Shown here: positions 1-10,260 of the stretch, piece after piece
How the letters are laid out: each line of letters starts with the position of its first letter
How positions within the stretch are numbered: the stretch's first letter is position 1
NCBI GenBank assembly: GCA_963765375.1
Contig: CAVXVZ010000011.1
Span: forward strand, 434,001-498,000
Reading direction: 5' to 3'
Source: Roseiarcus sp963765375
Lineage (GTDB): Bacteria > Pseudomonadota > Alphaproteobacteria > Rhizobiales > Beijerinckiaceae
Length of the DNA: 64,000 bases
Position numbers and translations under genes: made by a program
Notes under the pieces: model-generated
What the model was told of the DNA's origin: nothing
Seen by the model: only the letters and a program-made list of their open reading frames with translations
The model's database searches: none

Positions 1-2
1 TC

Positions 3-617
3 GCGATCCGGCTGCTGGTCGACCCCGACGATCCTAAGGACCTCGAGGCGGTCCATGCTCTCCAGGACGCGATCAAGGCCGATCAGCCGGGCGGGCCGGG
101 CAAGTTCGAGACGCCGAACTGGGATCAGGCGAGCCAGAAGACGGTCCGGGACGGGCTCATCATGCTCGCGACCACCTTGCCAGACACCAAGGGCATGTTC
201 GGGCCGAGGGGCGAAGTCGACCCGGTCAGGCATCTCATCGGCGCGGCCTCCGCCTGGGGCGGCAATCCGGAGAAGGACGCGCTCTATCTCAATGTCGTTC
301 CGGGCAGGAACGACGGCAAGACGGTCTACAGGCTGAACGTCAAGGACGTGCCGGTCGACGGCTTCTGGTCGATCAGCGTCTATAACGCCAAGGGCTATTT
401 CGAGCCGAACCCGCTCAACGCCTATACGCTCAACAACATCACCGCAAAGCCAAGCGCGGACGGCTCGATCGCGATCCAGTTCGGCGGCTGCGACGGCAGA
501 AGTGAGACTTGCCTGCCGACGCCGCCGGGCTGGAACTACCTGGTGCGCCTCTATCGGCCGCGCCCGGAAATCCTCGACGGGTCATGGACCTTCCCGGAGC
601 CGCGGGCGGTGAAGTGA
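3..617 (+). CDS. DUF1254/DUF1214-type protein, 3' part
   Basis: The reading frame is open from the left window edge, so the 5' end is missing and only about 204 C-terminal residues are seen. The visible part has the features of the DUF1214 half of DUF1254/DUF1214 proteins: a GGNPEKDALYLN stretch, then DGFWSISVYNAKGYFEPN and a C-terminal NYLVRLYRPRPEILDGSW segment. Members are often exported and their biochemical role is not settled. It is followed by palindromic repeats rather than by another gene on the same strand. The family call rests on motif recognition alone. Confidence 0.7.
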   Translation, partial: AIRLLVDPDDPKDLEAVHALQDAIKADQPGGPGKFETPNWDQASQKTVRDGLIMLATTLPDTKGMFGPRGEVDPVRHLIGAASAWGGNPEKDALYLNVVPGRNDGKTVYRLNVKDVPVDGFWSISVYNAKGYFEPNPLNAYTLNNITAKPSADGSIAIQFGGCDGRSETCLPTPPGWNYLVRLYRPRPEILDGSWTFPEPRAVK

Positions 618-643
618 GGCGCGGTCGGGCGCTGATCGGACGT

Positions 644-722
644 TGTCATGCCCGCGGACGCGGGCATCCAGAAAGGCGAAGGGCGGCGGCTCTCTGGACC
701 CCCGCTTTCGCGGGGGTGACAG
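644..722. repeat. Dispersed palindromic repeat, copy 1
   Basis: Starts with TGTCATGCCCGC and carries the inverted pair CCCGCG/CGCGGG, then a GGCGGCGGCTCT core and a CCCCCGC/GCGGGGG hairpin ending in GTGACA. The same unit recurs at 1099-1172 and a half unit lies at 729-757. All three copies surround the GIY-YIG gene. Intergenic repeats of this type are common in proteobacterial genomes; no coding role is likely. Confidence 0.8.
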
Positions 723-728
723 TCGCTG

Positions 729-757
729 TGTCATGCCCGCGAACGCGGGCATCCAGA
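729..757. repeat. Dispersed palindromic repeat, half copy
   Basis: Repeats only the left arm of the unit at 644-722 (TGTCATGCCCGCGAACGCGG then GCATCCAGA). It ends 14 bases before the stop codon of the GIY-YIG gene. Confidence 0.75.
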
Positions 758-771
758 GGCGCTATCCGCCA

Positions 772-1068
772 TCAGCCATTGAGTGTCTCGTACAGGTCAG
801 CCCAACCCGGATTGACGCTCTCGATCAGGTCGAGCTTCCATCGTCGCTCCCATTTCTTGAGCTGCTTTTCCCTCGCAATGGCCTCGTTGATGTCGGCGTG
901 GCGCTCGTACCAGACGAGCCGCGTGACCGCGTATTTCGAGGTGAACTGCGAACCGTGGCCGCTGCGATGCTCAAACGCGCGCGCGGCGAGATGGTTTGTC
1001 ACGCCAATGTACAGCGTTCCATTGCGCCGGCTCGCCATGATGTAAACGCAGTAGCGCCCTTCGGTCAT
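772..1068 (-). CDS. GIY-YIG (YhbQ/UPF0213-like) nuclease domain protein
   Basis: A 98-residue protein that is almost wholly one GIY-YIG domain: YCVYIMAS then TLYIGVTN, followed by the RAFEHR and FTSKY motifs and a C-terminal KKWERRWK/LIE/NP.W.DL block. These match the small stand-alone GIY-YIG proteins of the YhbQ/URI type, which are predicted DNA endonucleases of uncertain function. The ATG at 1068 is chosen because the longer frame to 1173 only translates repeat sequence (PACAGMT, a hallmark of this repeat read in reverse). The gene is bracketed by the palindromic repeats. Confidence 0.85.
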   Translation of the reverse strand: MTEGRYCVYIMASRRNGTLYIGVTNHLAARAFEHRSGHGSQFTSKYAVTRLVWYERHADINEAIAREKQLKKWERRWKLDLIESVNPGWADLYETLNG

Positions 1069-1098
1069 CAAGGAATTCTGACACGCGGCGGCGATGCC

Positions 1099-1172
1099 TG
1101 TCATGCCCGCGCACGCGGGCATCCAGGACAACGGCGGCGGCGGCTCTGGACCCCGCTTGCGCGGGGGTGACA
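1099..1172. repeat. Dispersed palindromic repeat, copy 2
   Basis: A full copy of the unit at 644-722 in the same orientation: TGTCATGCCCGC start, GGCGGCGGCGGCTCTGG core and a CCCCGC/GCGGGGG hairpin ending in GTGACA. It sits upstream of the GIY-YIG gene and downstream of the acyl-CoA ligase. Confidence 0.8.
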
Positions 1173-1186
1173 CCGCGATTCGCTTC

Positions 1187-2704
<1,518 letters not shown>

Positions 2705-2760
2705 GGTCCTCAATTCTAAAAGCGTTTTGCGTCGAAATCGATCTTGGATTCGAGGCCCTC

Positions 2761-2779
2761 CTCCCCCCAATGTGGGGAA
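2761..2779. other. Short intergenic hairpin
   Basis: CCCCA-ATG-TGGGG forms a small palindrome between two minus-strand genes. There is no following T run, so it is not a convincing terminator. It may be a fragment of a dispersed repeat. Confidence 0.3.
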
Positions 2780-2802
2780 GGCGGGGACGGAAAAGGCCGC
2801 CT

Positions 2803-3366
2803 TCATATCCATAGCTTCTCCGGCAAGCCGAGGAGCCGGTTTGCGCAAGCGTTCGTGACGCAGACCGGAGCTTCACCCTTCAATCTTGACGCCAAGAACA
2901 TGCCCTTGTCGGGCAAGGCAGCCGCATCCGCATAGAGCCGATTCATGATCGCCGCCTCTAAACGATCCCGCATGCGATCGTGGGGCTCGACTTCAGCGAC
3001 GAATATACGAAATTCGGCAAGCTGCCGCTGAGCGGCCTCTTGCAGCTCCGCGCGCCGCTCGGCGTATTCGGCTCGCTTGGCCAGCTGTCTTGCAACGGTC
3101 CAGCCATGCCAAATTTCCGACCGAACGCCGTTGCGCGCTTGAACCGGATCGAGGATGTTGTAATCGCCGCTCAGGTAGGCGCGATTGTGCTGCATGAACC
3201 GCCGGCGGAACGGATTCCGAGTTATACCGGCGGCATAGAGTACATATCCGCCGTCGCGATGCTCGAAGGTCTGCAGATAGACGCCGCCATGATCGGGCAG
3301 CGGCGGCAGCCCGTTGATCTTCTCAAATCCCGGCCAAGCGTACGGGCCGGTCCAATTCACATCCAT
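2803..3366 (-). CDS. Hypothetical protein with a GIY-YIG-like N-terminal region
   Basis: 187 residues. The N-terminal half holds GVYLQTF, then YVLYAAGITRNPFRRR and a following FMQHN, a pattern like the GIY...YIG strand pair and the helix Arg of GIY-YIG domains, with the second motif degenerate (YAAGIT). Residues 95-125 are charged and probably helical (KRAEYAERRAELQEAAQRQ). The C-terminal 50 residues are not recognised. A nuclease role is only a possibility. The ATG at 3366 is used because the N-terminus MDVNWTGPYAWPG is well formed. Confidence 0.6.
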   Translation of the reverse strand: MDVNWTGPYAWPGFEKINGLPPLPDHGGVYLQTFEHRDGGYVLYAAGITRNPFRRRFMQHNRAYLSGDYNILDPVQARNGVRSEIWHGWTVARQLAKRAEYAERRAELQEAAQRQLAEFRIFVAEVEPHDRMRDRLEAAIMNRLYADAAALPDKGMFLASRLKGEAPVCVTNACANRLLGLPEKLWI

Positions 3367-3507
3367 TGAACGCGGCCTTTCAGGCTTGCGCTCGGCGGTC
3401 TATTTCCCGCCGCATGCCAAGTCTTACAAGTGCAAACAGATCTTAGTCATCGTAACTCGATTGCCAAGGCAATCCGCCGCAGGGCCAAAGTCCGATAGCG
3501 CATCTTG

Positions 3508-4509
3508 TCAATTCTGCGCGGATGCGAGCTCGCTCGCCTTCCGGGCGACCGTCTCGGTGAGGAGTTTCGTCGCCGCGTAGACGGCGTCGAGATGCGGCGC
3601 CGGGACATTGGCCAGCCGCGCGAGCTCGATCACCGAGCCGAGCAAGGCGTCGATCTCGGTTGTCCGGCGGCGCTCGATGTCTTGCAGCATCGAGGTCTTG
3701 TGCGGGCCGATGGCCTCGGCGCCGGCGATGCGCTTGTCGATCGCCAGGCGGAAGCGGATGCCGAACGCTTCGCCCACGGTTTGGGCTTCCCGCATCATTG
3801 CCGCGGCAAGCGCCCTCGTCGGCGGAAAGCGGCAGATGTCCTCGAGCGTCGCGCGGGCGAGCGCGCTCAGCGGATTGAAGGTGAGGTTGCCCCAGAGCTT
3901 CATCCAGATCTCGGTCCTGACGTCGCGCAGGACCGGCGACTTGAACCCCGCCCGCGAGAAGAGCTCGGCGAGCGCGGCCACCCGCGCGGTCTTCGCGCCG
4001 TCGAGTTCGGCGAGCGGCAGGCGATTGCCCTCGACGTGGCGGATGACGCCGGGGCTTTCGATCTCCGCCGCCTGATAGCTGATCCCGGCGACGACTGCGT
4101 CGACCGGCAGATGGCAGGCGATGACGCCGCCGGGATCGACGCTCTCGAGCCGATGGCCGTCGTAGGGGCCGCCATGCTTGAAGAAATACCACCACGGGAT
4201 GCCGTTCTGGGTGGTGAGCGCCATCGTCTCGGGCCCAAGGATCGCGGCGACGTCGGCCGCGATCGGCGCAAGCTGGTGCGCCTTGACCCCCAGCACGACG
4301 AGGTCGGGCCGGCCGGCGTCGGCGATCCGGTCGGTCGCCTCGACCCGGGCGACGATTTCCTCGCCGCCCTCTTTCAGAATGAGGCCGCGCTCGCGGATCG
4401 CCTTCAGGTGTTCGCCGCGCGCGATGACGCTGACCCTCTCCCCGGCCGCGGCGAGCCTCGCCGCGATATGGCCGCCGATCGCCCCTGCCCCAATGACGGT
4501 GATCTTCAT
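3508..4509 (-). CDS. panE: 2-dehydropantoate 2-reductase family protein
   Basis: 333 residues with an N-terminal Rossmann fold (ITVIGAGAIGG at residues 3-13), the LVVLGVKAHQ segment and the TQNGIPWW motif of ketopantoate reductases, then an all-helical C-terminal domain with the KLWGNLTFNPLSAL block. Such enzymes reduce ketopantoate with NADPH in pantothenate synthesis, but many paralogues act on other 2-oxo acids. Nothing nearby belongs to CoA synthesis, so the pathway is not confirmed. The ATG at 4509 removes 13 residues that precede the Rossmann start. Confidence 0.85.
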   Translation of the reverse strand: MKITVIGAGAIGGHIAARLAAAGERVSVIARGEHLKAIRERGLILKEGGEEIVARVEATDRIADAGRPDLVVLGVKAHQLAPIAADVAAILGPETMALTTQNGIPWWYFFKHGGPYDGHRLESVDPGGVIACHLPVDAVVAGISYQAAEIESPGVIRHVEGNRLPLAELDGAKTARVAALAELFSRAGFKSPVLRDVRTEIWMKLWGNLTFNPLSALARATLEDICRFPPTRALAAAMMREAQTVGEAFGIRFRLAIDKRIAGAEAIGPHKTSMLQDIERRRTTEIDALLGSVIELARLANVPAPHLDAVYAATKLLTETVARKASELASAQN

Positions 4510-4575
4510 CCGCTCGTTCCGCGATAGCTGACCCTGCATAGCACGCACGCGCTGCCGACCGTGCGCCTCCGGCGC

Positions 4576-6288
4576 CTAGACGAGGTCGGCGCCCGCGAGG
4601 CTTCCGCCGGAGCGGACCGCGGCGATCGCCTCGTGCAGGGTGTCGAAAATCCGGTCTTCGCCGACCACCGCAGCGACGCCGTGCCGCACCAGATCCGAGC
4701 GCAGGAAGGCGTTGACGCGCGCCAGCACCAGGCCGACCCTGGCGGTCTTCAGTTCGACGATGAGGTCGCGGACCGTCCGGGCGGCGGTATAGTCGAGGTC
4801 GAAGATCGGGGCGCAATCGATGATGAACCATCGGACCGGCTCCGGCGCGCCGGCGACAAGGCCGCGCACCTGGTCGGCGAAGCGGTCGGCGTTGGCGTAG
4901 AAGAGGTCGGCGCCGAAGCGGTAGACGATGAGCCCCGGATCGGTCGCGAGGCCCGGAGCGGCCGGCTCCCACCGCTCCCGGGCGCCGGGGACCAGCACCA
5001 TTGCAAACGGCCGGTAGCTGTGGCGGACGTGGCGGACGAGCGAAGCCGCGATCGCCAAAAGGATGCCCTGCTCGACCCCGATCGCCGGCACCGCGACCGC
5101 GGTGAACAAGGCCAGAAGAAACTCGCCCCCGCTTTCGCGCCTGATGGCGCTGAGACCCTCAACGTCGACCATGCCGACGGCGATGGTGAAGACGATGCTC
5201 GCAAGGACGCAGCGCGGCAGGTATTGCAGCGGGCCGGTCAGGAAAAGAAGCACGACGGCGACGACAGCGGCGAAGACGAGCTGCGCGACCTGGCTTCGCG
5301 CCCCGGCCCCTTCCGCCATCGCTGTCTGGGTCGGGCTGCCGTTGACGACGAACGCGCCGCTCAGCGCCGCGGCGGCGTTGGCGGCCGAGAGCCCAAGGAT
5401 GTCGGCGTTCTCGTCGACGCGCTCCTTGTGCCTGACGCCATAGATGCGCGCCGTGGCCGCGCTCTGGGCGATGATCATCACGAAGCACGACCCAGCGACC
5501 GGCGTCAGAGCCAGAGTATCGCTCCAGCCCACGTTCGGCCATTTGAGCGACGGCAGCCCGCCCGGCACCGGGCCGATGACCGCAAAGCCGCGCTCCGCGA
5601 GATGCAGCCAGGCACTGGCCGCGATTGCGCCGACAACCAGAACGAGCGGCGCCGGAAGGCGGGGCGCAAACCTGCGGGCCAAAAGAATGCTCCCCGCGGC
5701 GAAGATCGACACGCCGACGACGCGGCCGTCCGCCGACGGCGCCGCCCGCGCAACCTCCCATAGCTGGACCACGGTATGGCGGGAGGCCACGGCTACGCCA
5801 AGCATGTCGCCGAGCATCGCGACGCCGACCTGGACCCCGACCCCGGTCAGGAACCCGGCCAGCACAGTCCTCGACAGGAAGTCCGCGAGGAAGCCGGCCT
5901 TGAAGATCCGCGCAAGGAGAAGCACGCCCGCGGTCTCCAGCGTCAGCATGCCGACGAGCGCCATGTAGCGGTCGCTGCCTGGCGGCGCCATTTGGGAAAG
6001 CGCGCCCGAGAAGATCGCGGCGGTGGCCGAATCAGCCGCCACCACCAGGTGGCGCGACGAGCCGAAGGCGGCGAAAGCGATAAGGGGCAGGAGGACAGTG
6101 TAAAGGCCGGTGACGACAGGTGTCCCGGCGATCCTTGTGTAGCCGAGCACCTGCGGAATGTTCATCGAGGCGAGCGTCACGCCGGCAAAGGCGTCGCGCA
6201 GCGCCTCGCGCGGCCTGATCGGAAGCACGCCGCGGAGAAGCGCAATCCGCGCCCGCCCTTGCGCGCCTGCTTCGCCCGTTGGCGTCAA
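4576..6288 (-). CDS. SulP family anion transporter with STAS domain
   Basis: 570 residues. About ten to twelve hydrophobic segments (residues 30-410) carry SulP signatures such as MNIPQVLGYTRIAGTPVVTGLY and NGSPTQTAMAEGAGARSQ. The C-terminal 140 residues form a cytosolic STAS domain (VRWFIIDCAPIFDLDYTAA). The family exchanges or imports sulfate, bicarbonate or organic anions across the inner membrane; the substrate is unknown. The start is a TTG with GGGGA just upstream. It is divergent from PPK2 with a 143-base gap. Confidence 0.88.
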   Translation of the reverse strand: MTPTGEAGAQGRARIALLRGVLPIRPREALRDAFAGVTLASMNIPQVLGYTRIAGTPVVTGLYTVLLPLIAFAAFGSSRHLVVAADSATAAIFSGALSQMAPPGSDRYMALVGMLTLETAGVLLLARIFKAGFLADFLSRTVLAGFLTGVGVQVGVAMLGDMLGVAVASRHTVVQLWEVARAAPSADGRVVGVSIFAAGSILLARRFAPRLPAPLVLVVGAIAASAWLHLAERGFAVIGPVPGGLPSLKWPNVGWSDTLALTPVAGSCFVMIIAQSAATARIYGVRHKERVDENADILGLSAANAAAALSGAFVVNGSPTQTAMAEGAGARSQVAQLVFAAVVAVVLLFLTGPLQYLPRCVLASIVFTIAVGMVDVEGLSAIRRESGGEFLLALFTAVAVPAIGVEQGILLAIAASLVRHVRHSYRPFAMVLVPGARERWEPAAPGLATDPGLIVYRFGADLFYANADRFADQVRGLVAGAPEPVRWFIIDCAPIFDLDYTAARTVRDLIVELKTARVGLVLARVNAFLRSDLVRHGVAAVVGEDRIFDTLHEAIAAVRSGGSLAGADLV

Positions 6289-6431
6289 GTCCCCATTTCC
6301 TGCATAAGCAAATTGATTCGACCGTCATTTTAATATCACAATGGGCGGCGGCGATGCGCCGCTGGCGCGGTCGATGATCGCGTCCGGTCGCGCTCGGCGA
6401 GCGCGGCTAAAGGCGAGGGAGGCCGGAAACC

Positions 6432-7286
6432 TTGGATTATCGCAAAAAGTTCCGCGTCAAGCCGGGCGAAAAGCTACGCCTCCACAAGGTCGATCCCTCA
6501 TTTACCGGCGAGCATAAATCCGACGCCATGGCCAAGGAGGCGACGGAACACAGCCGCGCGAAGCTCGCCCGCCAGCAAAACCTGCTCTATGCCGAGCACA
6601 AGCACTCGATCCTCATCGTCCTCCAGGCGATGGACGCCGGCGGCAAGGACGGGACGATCAAGCACGTGTTCAGCGGCGTCAATCCGCAAGGGGTGCGGGT
6701 CGCGAGCTTCAAGCAGCCGACCCCGCCCGAACTCGCGCACGATTTCCTCTGGCGCGTCCATCCCCATGCCCCTGGACGAGGGGAAATCGCGATTTTCAAC
6801 CGGTCGCATTACGAGAGCGTTTTGGTCGAGCGGGTTCACAAGCTGGTCGACAAGGCGACCTGGACCCGGCGCTACCGGGAGATTCGCGATTTCGAGGCCC
6901 TGCTGGTCCAGAGCGGCGCGATAATCCTCAAATTCTTCCTTCATATCAGCAAGGAAGAGCAGCTCGCGCGTTTCGCCCAGCGACTCGAGGATCCCGGCCG
7001 CAACTGGAAGATCAGTGAGGCCGACTATACCGAGCGCGAGTTCTGGGACGACTATATCGAGGCGTTCGAGGACGCGATTCGCGCCACCACGACGCCCGAG
7101 GCGCCGTGGTACGTGATTCCGTCGAACGCCAAATGGTTCCGGAATCTCGCGGTCTCGCAGATCATCGCCGACGCCATGGCCGATCTCGACCTTGCCTACC
7201 CGCCGCCGTCGGTTAACCTCGCCGAAATCCGGCGCAAGTATCATGCCGCAGCCCACGAAGCCGCAGGCGGCGGAAAGAAGGTTTGA
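6432..7286 (+). CDS. ppk2: Polyphosphate kinase 2 (PPK2) family protein
   Basis: 284 residues, one PPK2 domain. The Walker A variant DAGGKDGTIKHV is near residue 68, the Walker B-like FNRSHYE near residue 121, and the lid region carries RRYREIRDFE and EDPGRNWKIS. The GVNPQGVRVASFKQPT and VLVERVH motifs resemble the short PPK2 enzymes that phosphorylate AMP and ADP with polyphosphate (class III-like). It would act in the cytosol in nucleotide and polyphosphate turnover. The start is a TTG. It is followed after 122 bases by an ABC exporter that is probably independent. Confidence 0.92.
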   Translation: MDYRKKFRVKPGEKLRLHKVDPSFTGEHKSDAMAKEATEHSRAKLARQQNLLYAEHKHSILIVLQAMDAGGKDGTIKHVFSGVNPQGVRVASFKQPTPPELAHDFLWRVHPHAPGRGEIAIFNRSHYESVLVERVHKLVDKATWTRRYREIRDFEALLVQSGAIILKFFLHISKEEQLARFAQRLEDPGRNWKISEADYTEREFWDDYIEAFEDAIRATTTPEAPWYVIPSNAKWFRNLAVSQIIADAMADLDLAYPPPSVNLAEIRRKYHAAAHEAAGGGKKV

Positions 7287-7408
7287 TCGGCGGCGCCGGC
7301 CGCCGATTTCCATAAACTCGCCGCCGATGATATGGAGGGCGCGGCGCGGTTCGGCGCCGACGAACGGCAACGCGGGTCGACGATCGGCGGGCGCGAGGGA
7401 CTGAAGCA

Positions 7409-9199
7409 TTGTCGATATTGCGGTACGCCCGCGAGCGCGTGAGCTCCTTTCTCAACACGCCCTCAAACGCGCTCCTGCGTCGGCTCCTGTTCGACCAGGG
7501 TCTCAGGCACTGGAAGGGATATCTGTTCGCATTCGCGATGATGGGTCTGATCGCGGTCACCACGGCGCTGTCGGCCTGGATCATCGGCAGGATCGTCGAC
7601 CAGATTTTCGTCGGCCGCAACCTCATGGCGGTGTGGGAGATCACGGCGGCGATCGTACTTATCTATACGGTCAAGGGTATTGCCACCTACGGCCAGCAGG
7701 TCGTCATGTCGCGGGTCGGCAACGCCATCGTCGCCGACATCCAGATGCGCATCTTCGACCAGATGCTCAGGATGAAGGTCAGCTATTACAGCCGCTCGCA
7801 TTCGTCCGAGTTCATCGCTCGCCAGTCATTCATCTCCCAGTCGGCGAGCAGCGTGCTCAACGTCCTCATCACCACGTTCTCGCGCGACGCGCTGACCATC
7901 GTCGGGCTCATCATCGTGATGGTGTCGCAAGATCCCCTGCTGTCGCTGCTGGCGCTGATGTTCGTGCCCCTCGCCGCTGTCGGCGTGCGCAAGATCGGCG
8001 TTCGCGTGCGCAGCATCATGGGCAGCGAATTCCAGGGCGCGATGCAGATGATGGAGTCGCTGGCGGAGACGGTGCAGGGCATCCGCATCGTCAAGGCCTT
8101 CACGCTCGAAGACTTCATGCGCGCCAAGCAGGTGAGGGCGATAACCGGCTTCCAGGCGGCGTCGAACAAGCTCGCGCGGGTGAGTTCGCGCACGAGCCCG
8201 ATCATGGAGAGCCTGGGCGGCTTCGCCATCGCCGCCGTGGTGCTGTACAGCGGCTACACGGTCATCGTCCGCGGCAATCCACCCGGGAGCCTATTCTCGT
8301 TCATCACTTCGGTGATCATGCTCTACGAGCCGATGAAGCGGGTGGCTCGGCTGCACGTCGACGTGTCGCAGAACCTGTTCGGCGTCAACATGCTCTACAA
8401 CTTCCTCAATGAGAACGACTACGAGGAAGATGAGCCGCGCACGCGCCACCTCGAGGTCACCGCGGGCAGAATCGAGTTTCGCGACGTGACCTTCGGCTAT
8501 CGGCCCGGCGAAACGGTCCTGCACGGCGTCAGCTTCCTCGCCGAAGCGGGCCGGACGACGGCGCTTGTCGGCCGCTCGGGCGGCGGCAAATCGACGATGA
8601 TGAACCTTATCCTCCGCCTCTACGAAGTCGGGTCGGGGCAGATCCTGTGCGACGGCATGGACACCGCGACTGTCAGCCTCGCGTCGCTGCGAGGGCAGAT
8701 CGCCTATGTCGCGCAGGATAATTTCCTGTTCAAGGGTTCGATCCGCGACAACATCGCCCTGGGCCGGCCCGGCGCGAGCGAGGACGAGGTCGTCGCCGCC
8801 GCCAAGGCGGCTTACGCGCACGATTTCATCATGAGCTTCGAGCGCGGCTACAATTCGCCGTGCGGCGAGCACGGGACTCAGCTTTCCGGCGGCCAGCGCC
8901 AACGCATCGCCATCGCCCGCGCCTTCCTCAAGGATGCGCCGATCATCCTGCTCGATGAAGCGACTTCGGCGCTCGATTCGGAGTCCGAGCAGGCGATCCA
9001 GAAGGCCCTGCGGACGCTGTGCGAGGGCCGCACGACGATCGTCATCGCTCACCGGCTGTCGACAGTCGCGCAGGCCGACGAAATCTGCGTCATCGATCGC
9101 GGCCGCATCGTCGAGCGCGGCAGGCATGTCGAGCTCCTGGCGCAGGGGCGAACCTACAGCCACATCGCCCAGACGCAGTTCCCCCGCGACGCGGCATAA
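7409..9199 (+). CDS. ABC transporter half-exporter (MsbA-like)
   Basis: 596 residues with fused membrane and ATPase domains. Six hydrophobic helices lie in residues 35-330; the nucleotide-binding domain has Walker A GRSGGGKST near residue 387, signature LSGGQRQR near 491 and Walker B IILLDEAT near 512, then the H-loop IVIAHRLS. Such homodimeric type I exporters move lipids, lipid A precursors, peptides or drugs out of the cytoplasm. The substrate is not predictable here. The start is a TTG preceded by GAGGGA. Confidence 0.92.
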   Translation: MSILRYARERVSSFLNTPSNALLRRLLFDQGLRHWKGYLFAFAMMGLIAVTTALSAWIIGRIVDQIFVGRNLMAVWEITAAIVLIYTVKGIATYGQQVVMSRVGNAIVADIQMRIFDQMLRMKVSYYSRSHSSEFIARQSFISQSASSVLNVLITTFSRDALTIVGLIIVMVSQDPLLSLLALMFVPLAAVGVRKIGVRVRSIMGSEFQGAMQMMESLAETVQGIRIVKAFTLEDFMRAKQVRAITGFQAASNKLARVSSRTSPIMESLGGFAIAAVVLYSGYTVIVRGNPPGSLFSFITSVIMLYEPMKRVARLHVDVSQNLFGVNMLYNFLNENDYEEDEPRTRHLEVTAGRIEFRDVTFGYRPGETVLHGVSFLAEAGRTTALVGRSGGGKSTMMNLILRLYEVGSGQILCDGMDTATVSLASLRGQIAYVAQDNFLFKGSIRDNIALGRPGASEDEVVAAAKAAYAHDFIMSFERGYNSPCGEHGTQLSGGQRQRIAIARAFLKDAPIILLDEATSALDSESEQAIQKALRTLCEGRTTIVIAHRLSTVAQADEICVIDRGRIVERGRHVELLAQGRTYSHIAQTQFPRDAA

Positions 9200-9383
9200 G
9201 GGCGCGTCCTGTTGCAGGGCGTCCCCGAGGCGAGTCCGCCCAACGTCGGCGCGTAGTTTCCCGGCCGTCGGAGCGGCGACGGCTTCATTGCCGGGGGACG
9301 CAGTCTGGATCCATCGACCGTCGGCTTGCGCGACCCGTCTTTTCGTTGAAGCATGTCGCGATTCGCCGAAGGCAAGACGCGGC

Positions 9384-10178
9384 ATGCAGGATCCAATCAA
9401 TTCGGTCATTCTCTTTGCAATTCTGTGCGCGAGCTCCGTCCTCGGCTTTTTCGTCCATCCCCGCCTGCCCGAACGGCATCGAACGGCGCAATCGATCGCC
9501 CTGGTGCAGCTCGCGATCTCGCTTCTCGTCACCTTCACCGCGATCGTACTCGGCCTGCTGACGACCTCGGTCAAGGAAGGATTCGACACCGCCTACAACG
9601 CGCGGGGCGAATACGCCGCCCAGCTCGCCCAGATGGACCGGTGCCTGGGGGACTATGGACCCGAGACGGCGCCGATCCGGGCGCAGCTTCGCAGCTACGC
9701 CGCCGCCGTCATCGCCAGCACCTGGCCGGACGAGCCGCCGCCGGCCGGCGTCACCTATCCGAACACATCAAACATGCCGTTGACCGGCGAAGTCCCCGTG
9801 CTCGGCAATATCATGAACGAGATCGGCCTCGAGACGCGCTCGCTCCAGCCGAAGGACAATCTGCACCAGACCCTGATGGCCGCCTGCATCCTGCAATATC
9901 ATGATCTGATCCAGGCGCGGTGGAAAGTGATCGAGGGCGTGCATGGGTCGATCTCGGCGCCCTTCTATTGGGTGCTGGCGTTCTGGCTCGCCCTTCTCTT
10001 CGGCACGTTCTGCCTGACGGCCCCGCCGAACCCGATGGTTGTGACGGTGATCGCTCTATGCGCGCTGTCGATCACCGTTGTCGTCTTCGTGATCCTCGAT
10101 ATGGATGAACCCTACGGAGGGCTGTTCGGCGTCCCGAGCACCTCGATGCGCAACGCGCTCGCCGACATGATGCGCTGA
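9384..10178 (+). CDS. DUF4239 (bestrophin-like) membrane protein
   Basis: 264 residues with two hydrophobic helices at the N-terminus (residues 5-25 and 37-60, ending LGLLTTSVKEGF), a soluble middle of about 130 residues with conserved YAAQLAQMDRCLGDYGPE and a two-helix C-terminal region ending in VILDMDEPYGGLF. This order and the LDMDEPY tail mark the DUF4239 family, which is membrane-bound and has no assigned role. A distant paralogue lies at 11923-12675. The ATG at 9384 begins a clean membrane-helix N-terminus; the longer frame overlaps the ABC exporter. Confidence 0.82.
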   Translation: MQDPINSVILFAILCASSVLGFFVHPRLPERHRTAQSIALVQLAISLLVTFTAIVLGLLTTSVKEGFDTAYNARGEYAAQLAQMDRCLGDYGPETAPIRAQLRSYAAAVIASTWPDEPPPAGVTYPNTSNMPLTGEVPVLGNIMNEIGLETRSLQPKDNLHQTLMAACILQYHDLIQARWKVIEGVHGSISAPFYWVLAFWLALLFGTFCLTAPPNPMVVTVIALCALSITVVVFVILDMDEPYGGLFGVPSTSMRNALADMMR

Positions 10179-10260
10179 GGCGCCCAGTCTCGCGGTCGGC
10201 CGATTACGGTCTCCGTGATCCTGACCAGCGCCCCGCGCGCGTCCAGCGGCGGGGCGCCGC

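Noticed and set aside
3443..4972. 509-residue Arg-rich minus-strand frame beside the PanE-like gene
   Set aside because: Overlaps the PanE-like and SulP genes in the wrong frame on the same strand; pure Arg/Gly/Pro composition.
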